Of a stretch of DNA of 64,000 nt, positions 38,263-46,288 are shown one piece after another (position 1 is the stretch's first letter; each line of letters opens with the position of its first letter). The stretch spans positions 62,001-126,000 of the forward strand of contig NZ_BBYG01000021.1 of assembly GCF_001184025.1 (NCBI RefSeq), in the 5' to 3' direction. The position numbers and the translations under genes were made by a program. The DNA is from Streptomyces maremycinicus (lineage in GTDB: Bacteria; Actinomycetota; Actinomycetes; Streptomycetales; Streptomycetaceae). The notes under the pieces are model-generated. The model ran no database searches and was not told the origin of the DNA. It was given only the letters and a program-made list of their open reading frames with translations.

Positions 38263-39683
38263 CGCTCCCCATCGAGGAGACTGCCCACCCCGAACTCGAG
38301 GGTCTGGGCAACTACGAATATGGCTGGGCCGACTCGGACGTGGCCGGTGCCTCCGCCAAGCGCGGCATCAACGAGGATGTCGTCAAGGACATCTCCGCGA
38401 AGAAGTCCGAGCCGGAGTGGATGACGAAGCTCCGTCTGAAGGGCCTGCGGCTCTTCGACAAGAAGCCCATGCCCAACTGGGGCTCGGACCTCTCGGGCAT
38501 CGACTTCGACAACATCAAGTACTTCGTGCGCTCCACGGAGAAGCAGGCGGAGTCCTGGGAGGACCTGCCCGAGGACATCAAGAACACGTACGACAAGCTC
38601 GGCATCCCCGAGGCGGAGAAGCAGCGCCTCGTCGCCGGTGTCGCGGCCCAGTACGAGTCCGAGGTCGTCTACCACCAGATCCGTGAGGACCTGGAGGAGC
38701 AGGGCGTCATCTTCCTCGACACCGACACCGCGCTGAAGGAGCACCCGGAGCTCTTCAAGGAGTACTTCGGCACGGTCATCCCGGTCGGTGACAACAAGTT
38801 CGCGTCGCTGAACACCGCGGTGTGGTCCGGCGGCTCCTTCATCTACGTGCCGAAGGGCGTGCACGTGGAGATCCCGCTCCAGGCCTACTTCCGTATCAAC
38901 ACGGAGAACATGGGCCAGTTCGAGCGGACCCTGATCATCGTCGACGAGGGCGCCTACGTGCACTACGTCGAGGGCTGCACGGCGCCGATCTACAAGTCGG
39001 ACTCGCTGCACAGCGCCGTGGTCGAGATCATCGTCAAGAAGAACGCCCGCTGCCGTTACACGACCATCCAGAACTGGTCGAACAACGTCTACAACCTGGT
39101 CACCAAGCGCGCCGTGGCGTACGAGGGCGCGACCATGGAGTGGATCGACGGCAACATCGGCTCCAAGGTGACGATGAAGTACCCGGCCGTCTACCTCATG
39201 GGCGAGCACGCCAAGGGCGAGACCCTCTCCATCGCCTTCGCGGGCGAGGGCCAGCACCAGGACGCCGGCTCCAAGATGGTCCACATGGCGCCGAACACCT
39301 CGTCCAACATCGTGTCGAAGTCCGTCGCGCGCGGTGGCGGCCGGACGTCCTACCGCGGTCTCGTCGAGATCGGCGAGGGCGCCCACGGCTCCAAGTCCAA
39401 CGTGCTGTGCGACGCGCTGCTCGTCGACACCATCTCCCGCTCCGACACGTACCCCTACGTGGACGTCCGCGAGGACGACGTGTCCATGGGCCACGAGGCG
39501 ACCGTCTCCAAGGTCTCCGAGGACCAGCTCTTCTACCTGATGAGCCGTGGTCTGAGCGAGTTCGAGGCGATGGCGATGATCGTGCGCGGCTTCGTCGAGC
39601 CCATCGCGAAGGAGCTGCCCATGGAGTACGCCCTCGAACTCAACCGGCTGATCGAGCTCCAGATGGAGGGCGCGGTCGGTTAA
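38259..39683 (+). CDS. sufB: Fe-S cluster assembly scaffold SufB
   Basis: SufB is the core scaffold of the SufBCD complex on which new clusters are built. The 474-residue protein shows the family sequence throughout: NWGSDLSGIDFDNIKYF, SLNTAVWSGGSFIYVPKGV, HYVEGCTAPIY with the conserved Cys, RYTTIQNWSNNVYNLVTKRA, and the C-terminal RGLSEFEAMAMIVRGFVEP. It overlaps sufR by 4 nt and is 56 nt upstream of sufD. Confidence 0.97.
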   Translation: MTLPIEETAHPELEGLGNYEYGWADSDVAGASAKRGINEDVVKDISAKKSEPEWMTKLRLKGLRLFDKKPMPNWGSDLSGIDFDNIKYFVRSTEKQAESWEDLPEDIKNTYDKLGIPEAEKQRLVAGVAAQYESEVVYHQIREDLEEQGVIFLDTDTALKEHPELFKEYFGTVIPVGDNKFASLNTAVWSGGSFIYVPKGVHVEIPLQAYFRINTENMGQFERTLIIVDEGAYVHYVEGCTAPIYKSDSLHSAVVEIIVKKNARCRYTTIQNWSNNVYNLVTKRAVAYEGATMEWIDGNIGSKVTMKYPAVYLMGEHAKGETLSIAFAGEGQHQDAGSKMVHMAPNTSSNIVSKSVARGGGRTSYRGLVEIGEGAHGSKSNVLCDALLVDTISRSDTYPYVDVREDDVSMGHEATVSKVSEDQLFYLMSRGLSEFEAMAMIVRGFVEPIAKELPMEYALELNRLIELQMEGAVG

Positions 39684-39739
39684 GCGACCGCCGTTCCCCG
39701 TCAAGCCACTCACGTAAGAAAGCGAGCAGACCGACAGCC

Positions 39740-40921
39740 ATGGCTGAGGCTCAGAACATCCCCGTGGGCTCCACCACCGCGGGCCAGATCGCGGTGGCCG
39801 CCGAGTCGACCGTCGCCACGCGCATGAGCGCGCCCCCCTCCTTCGACGTGGCGGACTTCCCCGTCCCGCACGGTCGCGAGGAGGAGTGGCGGTTCACGCC
39901 GCTGGAGCGGCTGCGCGGGCTGCACGACGGCACCGCCGTCGCCGACGGCGCGGGCGTGAAGGTCGCCGTCGAGGCGCCCGAGGGCGTCACCGTCGAACTC
40001 GTGGACCGCGACGACCCGCGCCTCGGCAGGGCGGGCACCCCGGTGGACCGGGTCGCCGCCCAGGCGTACTCCGCGTTCGACAAGGCCGGCGTGATCACCG
40101 TCCCCAAGGACGCGGTGCTCACCGAGCCGATCCGCATCGCGGTGCACGGCGAGGGCGGGGTCTCCTACGGCCACCAGGTCATCGAGCTGGGAGCCTTCGC
40201 CGAGGCCGTCGTCGTCATCGACCACACCGGTGACGCCGTGCTCGCCGCCAACGTCGACTACGTCCTCGGGGACGGCGCGAAGCTGACCGTCGTCTCCGTC
40301 CAGGACTGGGACGACAAGGCCGTGCACGTCGCCCAGCACAACGCGCTGATCGGCCGCGACGCCACCCTCAAGTCGTTCGTCGTCACCTTCGGCGGCGACC
40401 TCGTGCGCCTGCACCCGCGCGTCGCCTACGCCGGCCCCGGCGGCGAGGCCGAGCTGTTCGGCCTGTACTTCACCGACGCCGGTCAGCACCAGGAGCACCG
40501 CCTCCTCGTCGACCACAACACGCCGCACTGCAAGTCGAACGTCGCCTACAAGGGCGCGCTCCAGGGTGAGGGCGCCCACGCGGTGTGGATCGGTGACGTG
40601 CTCATCGAGGCCAAGGCCGAGGGCACGGACACCTACGAGATGAACCGCAACCTCGTCCTCACGGACGGCGCGCGGGTCGACTCGGTGCCGAACCTGGAGA
40701 TCGAGACCGGCGAGATCGTCGGCGCCGGACACGCCTCCGCCACCGGTCGCTTCGACGACGAGCAGCTCTTCTACCTGATGGCCCGCGGCATCCCCGCCGA
40801 CGAGGCCCGTCGCCTGGTGGTCCGCGGCTTCTTCGCCGAACTGGTCCAGCAGATCGGTGTCGACGACATCGAGGAGCGGCTGCTCGCCAAGATCGAGACC
40901 GAGCTGGAGGCCACGGTCTGA
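39740..40921 (+). CDS. sufD: Fe-S cluster assembly protein SufD
   Basis: SufD pairs with SufB and SufC and is needed for iron entry in the complex. The 393-residue protein has the N-terminal HGREEEWRFTPLERL, the beta-helix core, and the C-terminal SufB/D signature CKSNVAYKGAL, ASATGRFDDEQLFYLMARG and RLVVRGFF. The ATG at 39740 was chosen; a longer frame overlapping sufB is out-of-frame noise. Its stop overlaps the ATG of the Rieske gene by one base. Confidence 0.96.
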   Translation: MAEAQNIPVGSTTAGQIAVAAESTVATRMSAPPSFDVADFPVPHGREEEWRFTPLERLRGLHDGTAVADGAGVKVAVEAPEGVTVELVDRDDPRLGRAGTPVDRVAAQAYSAFDKAGVITVPKDAVLTEPIRIAVHGEGGVSYGHQVIELGAFAEAVVVIDHTGDAVLAANVDYVLGDGAKLTVVSVQDWDDKAVHVAQHNALIGRDATLKSFVVTFGGDLVRLHPRVAYAGPGGEAELFGLYFTDAGQHQEHRLLVDHNTPHCKSNVAYKGALQGEGAHAVWIGDVLIEAKAEGTDTYEMNRNLVLTDGARVDSVPNLEIETGEIVGAGHASATGRFDDEQLFYLMARGIPADEARRLVVRGFFAELVQQIGVDDIEERLLAKIETELEATV

Positions 40922-41241
40922 TGACGGCCTTCGTACGCGCCTGCGGACTGAGCGAGCTGGAGGAGGACACCCCCAAACGGGTGGAACTCGACGGCACGCC
41001 GGTCTCGGTCGTACAGACCGAGGGGGAGGTGTTCGCGATCCACGACATCTGCTCCCACGCGAACGTCTCGCTCTCCGAGGGCGAGGTGGAGGACTGTCAG
41101 ATCGAGTGCTGGCTGCACGGCTCCAGCTTCGACCTCCGTACCGGCAAGCCGTCCGGCCTTCCCGCGACGCGCCCCGTCCCCGTATACCCCGTAAAGATCG
41201 AAGGGGACGACGTGCTCGTCTCCCTCACCCAGGAGTCCTGA
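40921..41241 (+). CDS. Rieske-type [2Fe-2S] ferredoxin in the suf operon
   Basis: The 106-residue soluble protein has the Rieske cluster ligands C44-S-H46 and C63-W-L-H66, as in bacterial biphenyl-dioxygenase-type ferredoxins. Being embedded between sufD and sufC with overlapping codons, it is probably an electron donor or an acceptor of newly made clusters, though its partner has not been fixed by sequence. This position is common in actinobacterial suf operons. Confidence 0.92.
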   Translation: MTAFVRACGLSELEEDTPKRVELDGTPVSVVQTEGEVFAIHDICSHANVSLSEGEVEDCQIECWLHGSSFDLRTGKPSGLPATRPVPVYPVKIEGDDVLVSLTQES

Positions 41242-41248
41242 GGCACCC

Positions 41249-42013
41249 ATGGCAACGCTTGAAATCCGAGACCTGCACGTCACCGTCGAGGCCGACAACG
41301 CCACGAAGGAGATCCTCAAGGGCGTCGACCTCACCGTGAAGCAGGGCGAGACGCACGCCATCATGGGCCCGAACGGCTCCGGCAAGTCGACCCTCGCCTA
41401 CTCGCTCGCGGGCCACCCCAAGTACACGATCACCGGCGGCACCGTGCTGCTCGACGGCGAGGACGTCCTGGAGATGTCCGTCGACGAGCGTGCTCGCGCG
41501 GGCCTCTTCCTCGCCATGCAGTACCCGGTCGAGGTCCCCGGCGTCTCCGTGTCGAACTTCCTGCGCACCTCCGCCACCGCCATCCGCGGCGAGGCCCCCA
41601 AGCTGCGCACCTGGGTGAAGGAGGTCAAGGAGGCCATGGAGCGCCTCAACATGGACACCTCCTTCGCCGAGCGCAACGTCAACGAGGGCTTCTCCGGCGG
41701 TGAGAAGAAGCGCCACGAGATCCTCCAGCTGGAGCTGCTCCGGCCGAAGGTCGCGATCCTCGACGAGACGGACTCCGGTCTGGACGTCGACGCCCTGCGC
41801 ATCGTCTCCGAGGGCGTCAACCGCGTCCGCGAGACCGGCGAGGTCGGCACCCTGCTGATCACGCACTACACGCGCATCCTGCGCTACATCAAGCCCGACT
41901 TCGTCCACGTCTTCTCGGCCGGCCGCATCGTCGAGTCCGGCGGCGCCGAGCTCGCCGACAAGCTGGAGAACGAGGGCTACGAGGCATACACGAAGGGTGG
42001 CGTATCCGCGTGA
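41249..42013 (+). CDS. sufC: Fe-S cluster assembly ATPase SufC
   Basis: SufC is the ABC-type ATPase that drives shape change of SufBD during cluster assembly. The 254-residue protein has Walker A GPNGSGKST (residues 40–48), signature FSGGEKKR, Walker B AILDETDSGLD and the switch region LLITHYTRIL, which are all SufC-specific versions. It overlaps the sufS GTG start (GTGA). Confidence 0.97.
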   Translation: MATLEIRDLHVTVEADNATKEILKGVDLTVKQGETHAIMGPNGSGKSTLAYSLAGHPKYTITGGTVLLDGEDVLEMSVDERARAGLFLAMQYPVEVPGVSVSNFLRTSATAIRGEAPKLRTWVKEVKEAMERLNMDTSFAERNVNEGFSGGEKKRHEILQLELLRPKVAILDETDSGLDVDALRIVSEGVNRVRETGEVGTLLITHYTRILRYIKPDFVHVFSAGRIVESGGAELADKLENEGYEAYTKGGVSA

Positions 42014-43266
42014 CGCAGCTGCCGGGCCTCCTCGACACCGAGGCGATCCGCAAGGACTTCCCGATCCTGGACCGACAGGTCCACGACGGCCGGAAGCTCG
42101 TGTACCTGGACAACGCGGCGACCTCGCAGAAGCCGCGCCAGGTACTGGACGCCCTCAGTGAGTACTACGAGCGCTACAACGCCAACGTCCACCGCGGTGT
42201 GCATGTGCTCGCCGAGGAGGCCACGGCGCTGTACGAGGGCGCGCGTGACAAGGTCGCCGCGTTCATCAACGCGCCGAGCCGCGACGAGGTGATCTTCACC
42301 AAGAACGCCTCCGAATCGCTCAACCTCGTCGCCAACATGCTCGGCTGGGCCGACGAGCCCTACCGGGTGGACGCCGAGACCGAGATCGTCATCACCGAGA
42401 TGGAGCACCACTCCAACATCGTGCCGTGGCAGCTGCTCTCGCAGCGCACCGGCGCGAAGCTGAAGTGGTTCGGCCTGACCGACGACGGCCGGCTCGACCT
42501 CTCCAACATCGAAGAGATCATCACGGAGAAGACGAAGATCGTCTCCTTCGTGCTGGTGTCGAACATCCTCGGCACCGTGAACCCGGTCGAGGCGATAGTG
42601 CGGCGTGCGCAGGAGGTCGGGGCCCTGGTCCTGATCGACGCCTCGCAGGCCGCGCCGCACATGCCGCTGGACGTGCAGGCCCTCCAGGCCGACTTCGTGG
42701 CCTTCACCGGCCACAAGATGTGCGGCCCGACCGGCATCGGCGTCCTCTGGGGCCGCCAGGAGCTGCTCGAGGACCTGCCCCCGTTCCTCGGCGGCGGCGA
42801 GATGATCGAGACGGTGTCGATGCACTCGTCGACCTACGCTCCTGCGCCGCACAAGTTCGAGGCGGGCACCCCGCCGATCGCGCAGGCGGTCGGTCTGGGC
42901 GCGGCCATCGACTACCTGTCGGCGATCGGCATGGACAAGATCCTCGCCCATGAGCACGCGATCACCGAGTACGCGGTGCGGCGGCTGACCGAGGTCCCCG
43001 ACCTGCGGATCATCGGCCCGGCGACGGCCGAGGACCGGGGCGCGGCGATCTCCTTCACGCTCGGCGACATCCACCCGCACGACGTGGGCCAGGTGCTGGA
43101 CGAGCAGGGCATCGCGGTCCGGGTGGGTCACCACTGCGCGAGGCCCGTCTGCCTGCGCTACGGAATTCCCGCGACCACGCGAGCGTCGTTCTACCTGTAC
43201 TCCACCCCGGCCGAGATCGACGCTCTGGTCGACGGTCTGGAGCACGTACGGAACTTCTTCGGCTGA
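42010..43266 (+). CDS. sufS: Cysteine desulfurase SufS
   Basis: SufS takes sulfur from cysteine using PLP and passes it to SufU. The 418-residue protein has the N-terminal VYLDNAATSQKP, EMEHHSNIVPWQ, the PLP lysine K236 in FTGHKMCGPTG, and the persulfide cysteine C376 in RVGHHCARPV. The GTG start at 42010 overlaps the sufC stop. It is followed 18 nt later by sufU. Confidence 0.97.
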   Translation: MTQLPGLLDTEAIRKDFPILDRQVHDGRKLVYLDNAATSQKPRQVLDALSEYYERYNANVHRGVHVLAEEATALYEGARDKVAAFINAPSRDEVIFTKNASESLNLVANMLGWADEPYRVDAETEIVITEMEHHSNIVPWQLLSQRTGAKLKWFGLTDDGRLDLSNIEEIITEKTKIVSFVLVSNILGTVNPVEAIVRRAQEVGALVLIDASQAAPHMPLDVQALQADFVAFTGHKMCGPTGIGVLWGRQELLEDLPPFLGGGEMIETVSMHSSTYAPAPHKFEAGTPPIAQAVGLGAAIDYLSAIGMDKILAHEHAITEYAVRRLTEVPDLRIIGPATAEDRGAAISFTLGDIHPHDVGQVLDEQGIAVRVGHHCARPVCLRYGIPATTRASFYLYSTPAEIDALVDGLEHVRNFFG

Positions 43267-43284
43267 GGGGCGTGAGCTGAGACC

Positions 43285-43752
43285 GTGAAGCTGGACTCCA
43301 TGTACCAGGAAGTCATCCTGGATCACTACAAGCACCCGCACGGGCGTGGTCTGCGCGACGGCGACGCCGAGGTGCACCATGTGAACCCGACCTGCGGTGA
43401 CGAGATCACCCTTCGTGTGAAGTACGACGGCACGAAGATCGAGGACGTCAGCTACGAGGGCCAGGGCTGCTCCATCAGCCAGGCGAGCGCGTCCGTCCTG
43501 AACGACCTCCTGGTCGGCAAGGACCTGGCCGAGGCGCAGAAGATCCAGGAGACCTTCCTGGAGCTGATGCAGTCCAAGGGCCGGATCGAGCCCGACGACG
43601 CGATGGAGGAGGTGCTGGAGGACGCGATCGCGTTCGCCGGTGTCTCCAAGTACCCGGCCCGGGTCAAGTGCGCCCTCCTCAGCTGGATGGCGTGGAAGGA
43701 CGCGACGGCCCAGGCCCTGGGCGGAGCCGACGCCGAAAGGAAGACGGCATGA
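43285..43752 (+). CDS. sufU: Sulfur acceptor SufU
   Basis: SufU is a zinc protein that receives persulfide sulfur from SufS and hands it to SufB. The 155-residue protein has the SufU zinc ligands C37, D39, C62 and C129 (PTCGDE, GQGCSISQAS, VKCALLSW) and the ~20-residue insert that separates SufU from IscU. The GTG start gives VKLDSMYQEVILDHYKHP, the family N-terminus. Its stop overlaps the sufT ATG. Confidence 0.95.
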   Translation: MKLDSMYQEVILDHYKHPHGRGLRDGDAEVHHVNPTCGDEITLRVKYDGTKIEDVSYEGQGCSISQASASVLNDLLVGKDLAEAQKIQETFLELMQSKGRIEPDDAMEEVLEDAIAFAGVSKYPARVKCALLSWMAWKDATAQALGGADAERKTA

Positions 43753-44081
43753 CCGAGACCGTTGAGATGAAGCCGGCCTCCGAGGAGGAGGTCCGCGAGG
43801 CGCTGTACGACGTCGTCGACCCCGAACTGGGCATCGACGTCGTGAACCTCGGGCTGATCTACGGCATCCACATCGACGACGCGAACATCGCGACGATCGA
43901 CATGACCCTGACCTCGGCGGCCTGTCCGCTGACGGACGTGATCGAGGACCAGGCGAAGTCCGCCACGGACGGCCTGGTCAACGAACTGCGCATCAACTGG
44001 GTCTGGATGCCGCCGTGGGGCCCGGACAAGATCACGGACGACGGCCGCGAGCAGCTGCGCGCGCTCGGGTTCAACGTCTGA
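43749..44081 (+). CDS. sufT: Fe-S cluster carrier/assembly factor SufT (MIP18-like)
   Basis: The 110-residue protein is of the DUF59/MIP18 family, which helps deliver clusters to target proteins. It carries VVDPELGIDVVNLGLIYGI, the MTLTSAACPLTD motif with the conserved Cys, and the C-terminal WMPPWGPDKI. It is the last gene of the suf operon, coupled to sufU by a 4-nt overlap, and is followed by a perfect hairpin terminator. Confidence 0.93.
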   Translation: MTETVEMKPASEEEVREALYDVVDPELGIDVVNLGLIYGIHIDDANIATIDMTLTSAACPLTDVIEDQAKSATDGLVNELRINWVWMPPWGPDKITDDGREQLRALGFNV

Positions 44082-44093
44082 GAAGCACGCACA

Positions 44094-44130
44094 CGAAAGC
44101 GGCGGCACCCACCGGGTGCCGCCGCTTTCG
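44094..44130. terminator. Perfect 17-bp hairpin ending the suf operon
   Basis: CGAAAGCGGCGGCACCC pairs exactly with its complement across the 3-base loop ACC; the right arm contains TTT. It starts 13 nt after the sufT stop. Confidence 0.8.
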
Positions 44131-44177
44131 TACGGGCTGGTACGAGCCCGTAAGGGCTCGTGCAGGCCGGGGCGGGC

Positions 44178-45011
44178 TCAGGCCAGAGCGTCCACCAGGT
44201 GGAACGAGAAGTCCTCGCGGTGGCCGGAGCCGTAGCCGTACGTGTCCAGGCGCAGTACGAAGTTCTTGTGGCGCAGGAACCGGCCGGGGTAGTTCACCGA
44301 CTCCAGCATGACCGCGCCGGAGGAGGAAGAGGGGACGGCACAGAAGGTGGCGTCCTGCTCGAACAGGGCCGAGCCGTCGTCGCGCTCGGCGCGCAGGACG
44401 AAGTCGCGGTGGCGCAGATACGTGCCGTCCGCCGTGACGAAGCTGGTGCAGGAGCTGTCGGCCAGGCCCTTCACCACGGTGAAGGTGGAGTCCGCGCGGG
44501 ACTCCGAGCCGCCGACCGCGTCGAGTTTCACCAGACCGCCGCTCACATGCCAGTAGCGGTCGGGGTAGTTGACCGAGCGGACCGAGCGCCGGGTGGCGGC
44601 CGGCGCGGGGACGGACGGCTGCTTCGTCGGCGACGCGGAGGCTGTGGCGGCCGGTGCGCGCGGTGTCGAACTGCCCTGCGGCTCGGGGGAGGAGGAGGGC
44701 TTCGGGGAGGCGGAAGCGGACGGGCCCTTCTTCCCCGCCGGGGTGGCCGACCCGCTCGCGGACGGGGTGGCGAAGGAGATCAGGCCGCCCTCCGTCTCCC
44801 CGCCCGACAGCGGCCGGCCCTGGCGGGACTGTGACGTGTCGTCAACGGGCCTGTCGTTCAGGGCGATCGCGGTCACGCACGCCACGATGGTGGCCATGGC
44901 GAGACCACCGGCCAGCCAGAGGCGCCGTGTTCCGGGTGCCCGGGAGGTGTCCGGGGCCCAGCCGTTCTCCCAGGGCTGTTCCTGAGAGGGCCGGGACTTG
45001 TTGTCTGGCAT
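44178..45011 (-). CDS. Membrane-anchored AbfB-domain (arabinose-binding lectin) protein
   Basis: The 277-residue protein has a ~30-residue polar N-terminus, one hydrophobic helix (LAGGLAMATIVACVTAIAL, about residues 33–52), a Ser/Pro/Ala-rich linker (about 70–140), and a C-terminal beta-trefoil AbfB domain with the repeated pattern VNYPDRYWHV...YLRHRDFVLR and VNYPGRFLRHKNFVLR. It should sit on the outer face of the membrane and bind a glycan; no catalytic domain is present. The ATG at 45011 has a strong GGAGGAA ribosome site. Confidence 0.85.
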   Translation of the reverse strand: MPDNKSRPSQEQPWENGWAPDTSRAPGTRRLWLAGGLAMATIVACVTAIALNDRPVDDTSQSRQGRPLSGGETEGGLISFATPSASGSATPAGKKGPSASASPKPSSSPEPQGSSTPRAPAATASASPTKQPSVPAPAATRRSVRSVNYPDRYWHVSGGLVKLDAVGGSESRADSTFTVVKGLADSSCTSFVTADGTYLRHRDFVLRAERDDGSALFEQDATFCAVPSSSSGAVMLESVNYPGRFLRHKNFVLRLDTYGYGSGHREDFSFHLVDALA

Positions 45012-45173
45012 GCGCTGTTCCTCCAGCGGCGTCCCTGACGGCGGCCGCGGCTGCGATGACCCGGTGTGTGAACGGTGAAACAGTAGTGGAACCTGTGGCT
45101 CGCGTTCATCCGTTTGGGCGAGCGCTTTCCGTAACGCTTTCGACTCCACGGAGCCAACGCTTCCTGCTTCGCG

Positions 45174-45226
45174 GCGACTTGGTGCGACTTGCGACTTGCG
45201 ACTTGCGACTCGCGACTTGCGCTTGC
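45174..45226. repeat. GCGACTT heptamer array
   Basis: GCGACTT occurs at 45174, 45184, 45191, 45198 and 45212, with a GCGACTC variant at 45205 and a shortened GCGCTT at 45219. From 45184 on the copies are head to tail with a 7-base period. It may be a simple slippage product or a protein-binding array. Confidence 0.8.
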
Positions 45227-45338
45227 GGCGCAGGGTGGCGGGCGGGTGAGCGGGGGAGGGGCAGGGGGGTGGCCGAGGGGTGGTGGGTGAGGGCCGGGCG
45301 GGCCGGCAGTGGGCGGGACGGTCCGTCGGGCAGTGATA

Positions 45339-45383
45339 TGTACGGGTGTACGCATCGCTGTGTACGCTTGTACGCTTGTACGC
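45339..45383 (+). promoter_or_regulatory. TGTACG(C) direct-repeat operator before the SMR gene
   Basis: The heptamer TGTACGC (first copy TGTACGG) occurs at 45339, 45347, 45361, 45369 and 45377. Spacing is 8, 14, 8 and 8 bases, and the last copy touches the ATG. Such regularly spaced sites are a likely operator for the TetR regulator encoded in the same operon. Confidence 0.5.
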
Positions 45384-45704
45384 ATGGGATACCTGACGCT
45401 CGCCGGCGCCATCGCCGCCGAGGTGGCCGCGACGACGGCCATGAAGTACAGCGAGGGCTTCAGCAGGCTCTGGCCCTCGCTGTTGACCGCCTCCGGCTAC
45501 GTCGTCTCCTTCCTGCTCCTCGCGCAGACCCTCAAGTCCGTCGGCATCGGGACGGCGTACGCGATCTGGGCCGGGGTCGGCACCGCGGCCATCGCCGTCA
45601 TAGGGTCGGCCTTCTTCGACGAGTCCCTGACGCCCGTCAAGGCCGTCGGCATCCTGCTGATCGTCGGGGGAGTGGTCGTACTGAACCTGGGAGGTGCGCA
45701 CTGA
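45384..45704 (+). CDS. Small multidrug resistance (SMR) family transporter
   Basis: The 106-residue membrane protein has four helices and the SMR signature: the essential membrane glutamate E13 in AIAAEVAATTAMKYSEGF, GYVVSFLLLAQTLKSVGIGTAYAIWAGVG, and a C-terminal helix with GGVVVLNLG. SMR proteins act as dimers that export cationic compounds, or guanidinium, using the proton gradient. Its stop overlaps the ATG of the TetR gene, so pump and regulator form one operon behind the TGTACGC repeats. Confidence 0.92.
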   Translation: MGYLTLAGAIAAEVAATTAMKYSEGFSRLWPSLLTASGYVVSFLLLAQTLKSVGIGTAYAIWAGVGTAAIAVIGSAFFDESLTPVKAVGILLIVGGVVVLNLGGAH

Positions 45705-46288
45705 TGCCCCGGCGCCACGACCCCGAGCGGCGGCAGCGGATCATCGACGCGGCGATCCGGGTCGTCGGGGAGAAGGGGCTGGCGGGGCTGAGCCACCGCT
45801 CCGCGGCCGCCGAGGCGGACGTGCCGCTCGGCTCCACGACCTACCACTTCGCGACCCTCGACGAACTGATGATCGCCGCCCTGCGTCAGGCCGACGAGGG
45901 CTTCGCCAAGGCGGTCGCGACACGTGGTGGGCTGACCGACACCCGCCCGGACCTGCCCGCCGAACTGGCGGGACTGCTCGGCGAATGGCTGGCCGGCGAG
46001 CGGACCGGCGTCGAGCTGGAGTACGAGCTGTATCTGGCCGCGCTGCGACGGCCGGCGCTGCGCCCCGTCGCCGCCGAGTGGGCCGAGGACCTGGCCACCC
46101 TCCTCGCCCGGCGCGTCGACCCCCTCACCGCACGCGCGCTGGTCGCCCTGATGGACGGGATCTGTCTCCAGGTGCTGCTGACGGACACGCCCTACGACGA
46201 GGAGTACGCGCGAGAAGCGCTGACCCGGCTCATTCCCGCGGCTCCGGCTCCGGGCGGGCGTCCCCGCCCAGGCGCCGGACGACGCTGA
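45704..46288 (+). CDS. TetR-family transcription regulator
   Basis: The 194-residue protein has a TetR DNA-binding domain at residues ~7–53 (RRQRIIDAAIRVVGEKGLAG, then LSHRSAAAEADVPLGSTTYHF) and a helical ligand-binding domain. It overlaps the SMR pump by one base and probably represses its own operon through the TGTACGC repeats (inference). The final 59 nt overlap the 3' end of the convergent HxlR–peroxiredoxin gene, which is unusual and constrains both C-termini. Confidence 0.9.
   Translation: MPRRHDPERRQRIIDAAIRVVGEKGLAGLSHRSAAAEADVPLGSTTYHFATLDELMIAALRQADEGFAKAVATRGGLTDTRPDLPAELAGLLGEWLAGERTGVELEYELYLAALRRPALRPVAAEWAEDLATLLARRVDPLTARALVALMDGICLQVLLTDTPYDEEYAREALTRLIPAAPAPGGRPRPGAGRR

Larger units (their letters stand above)
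45012..45383. other. Divergent region between the AbfB gene and the SMR pump gene
   Basis: No gene is supported. The region holds two short-repeat structures, listed separately: an array of GCGACTT heptamers in the middle and TGTACG(C/G) heptamers directly in front of the pump gene. Confidence 0.5.
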
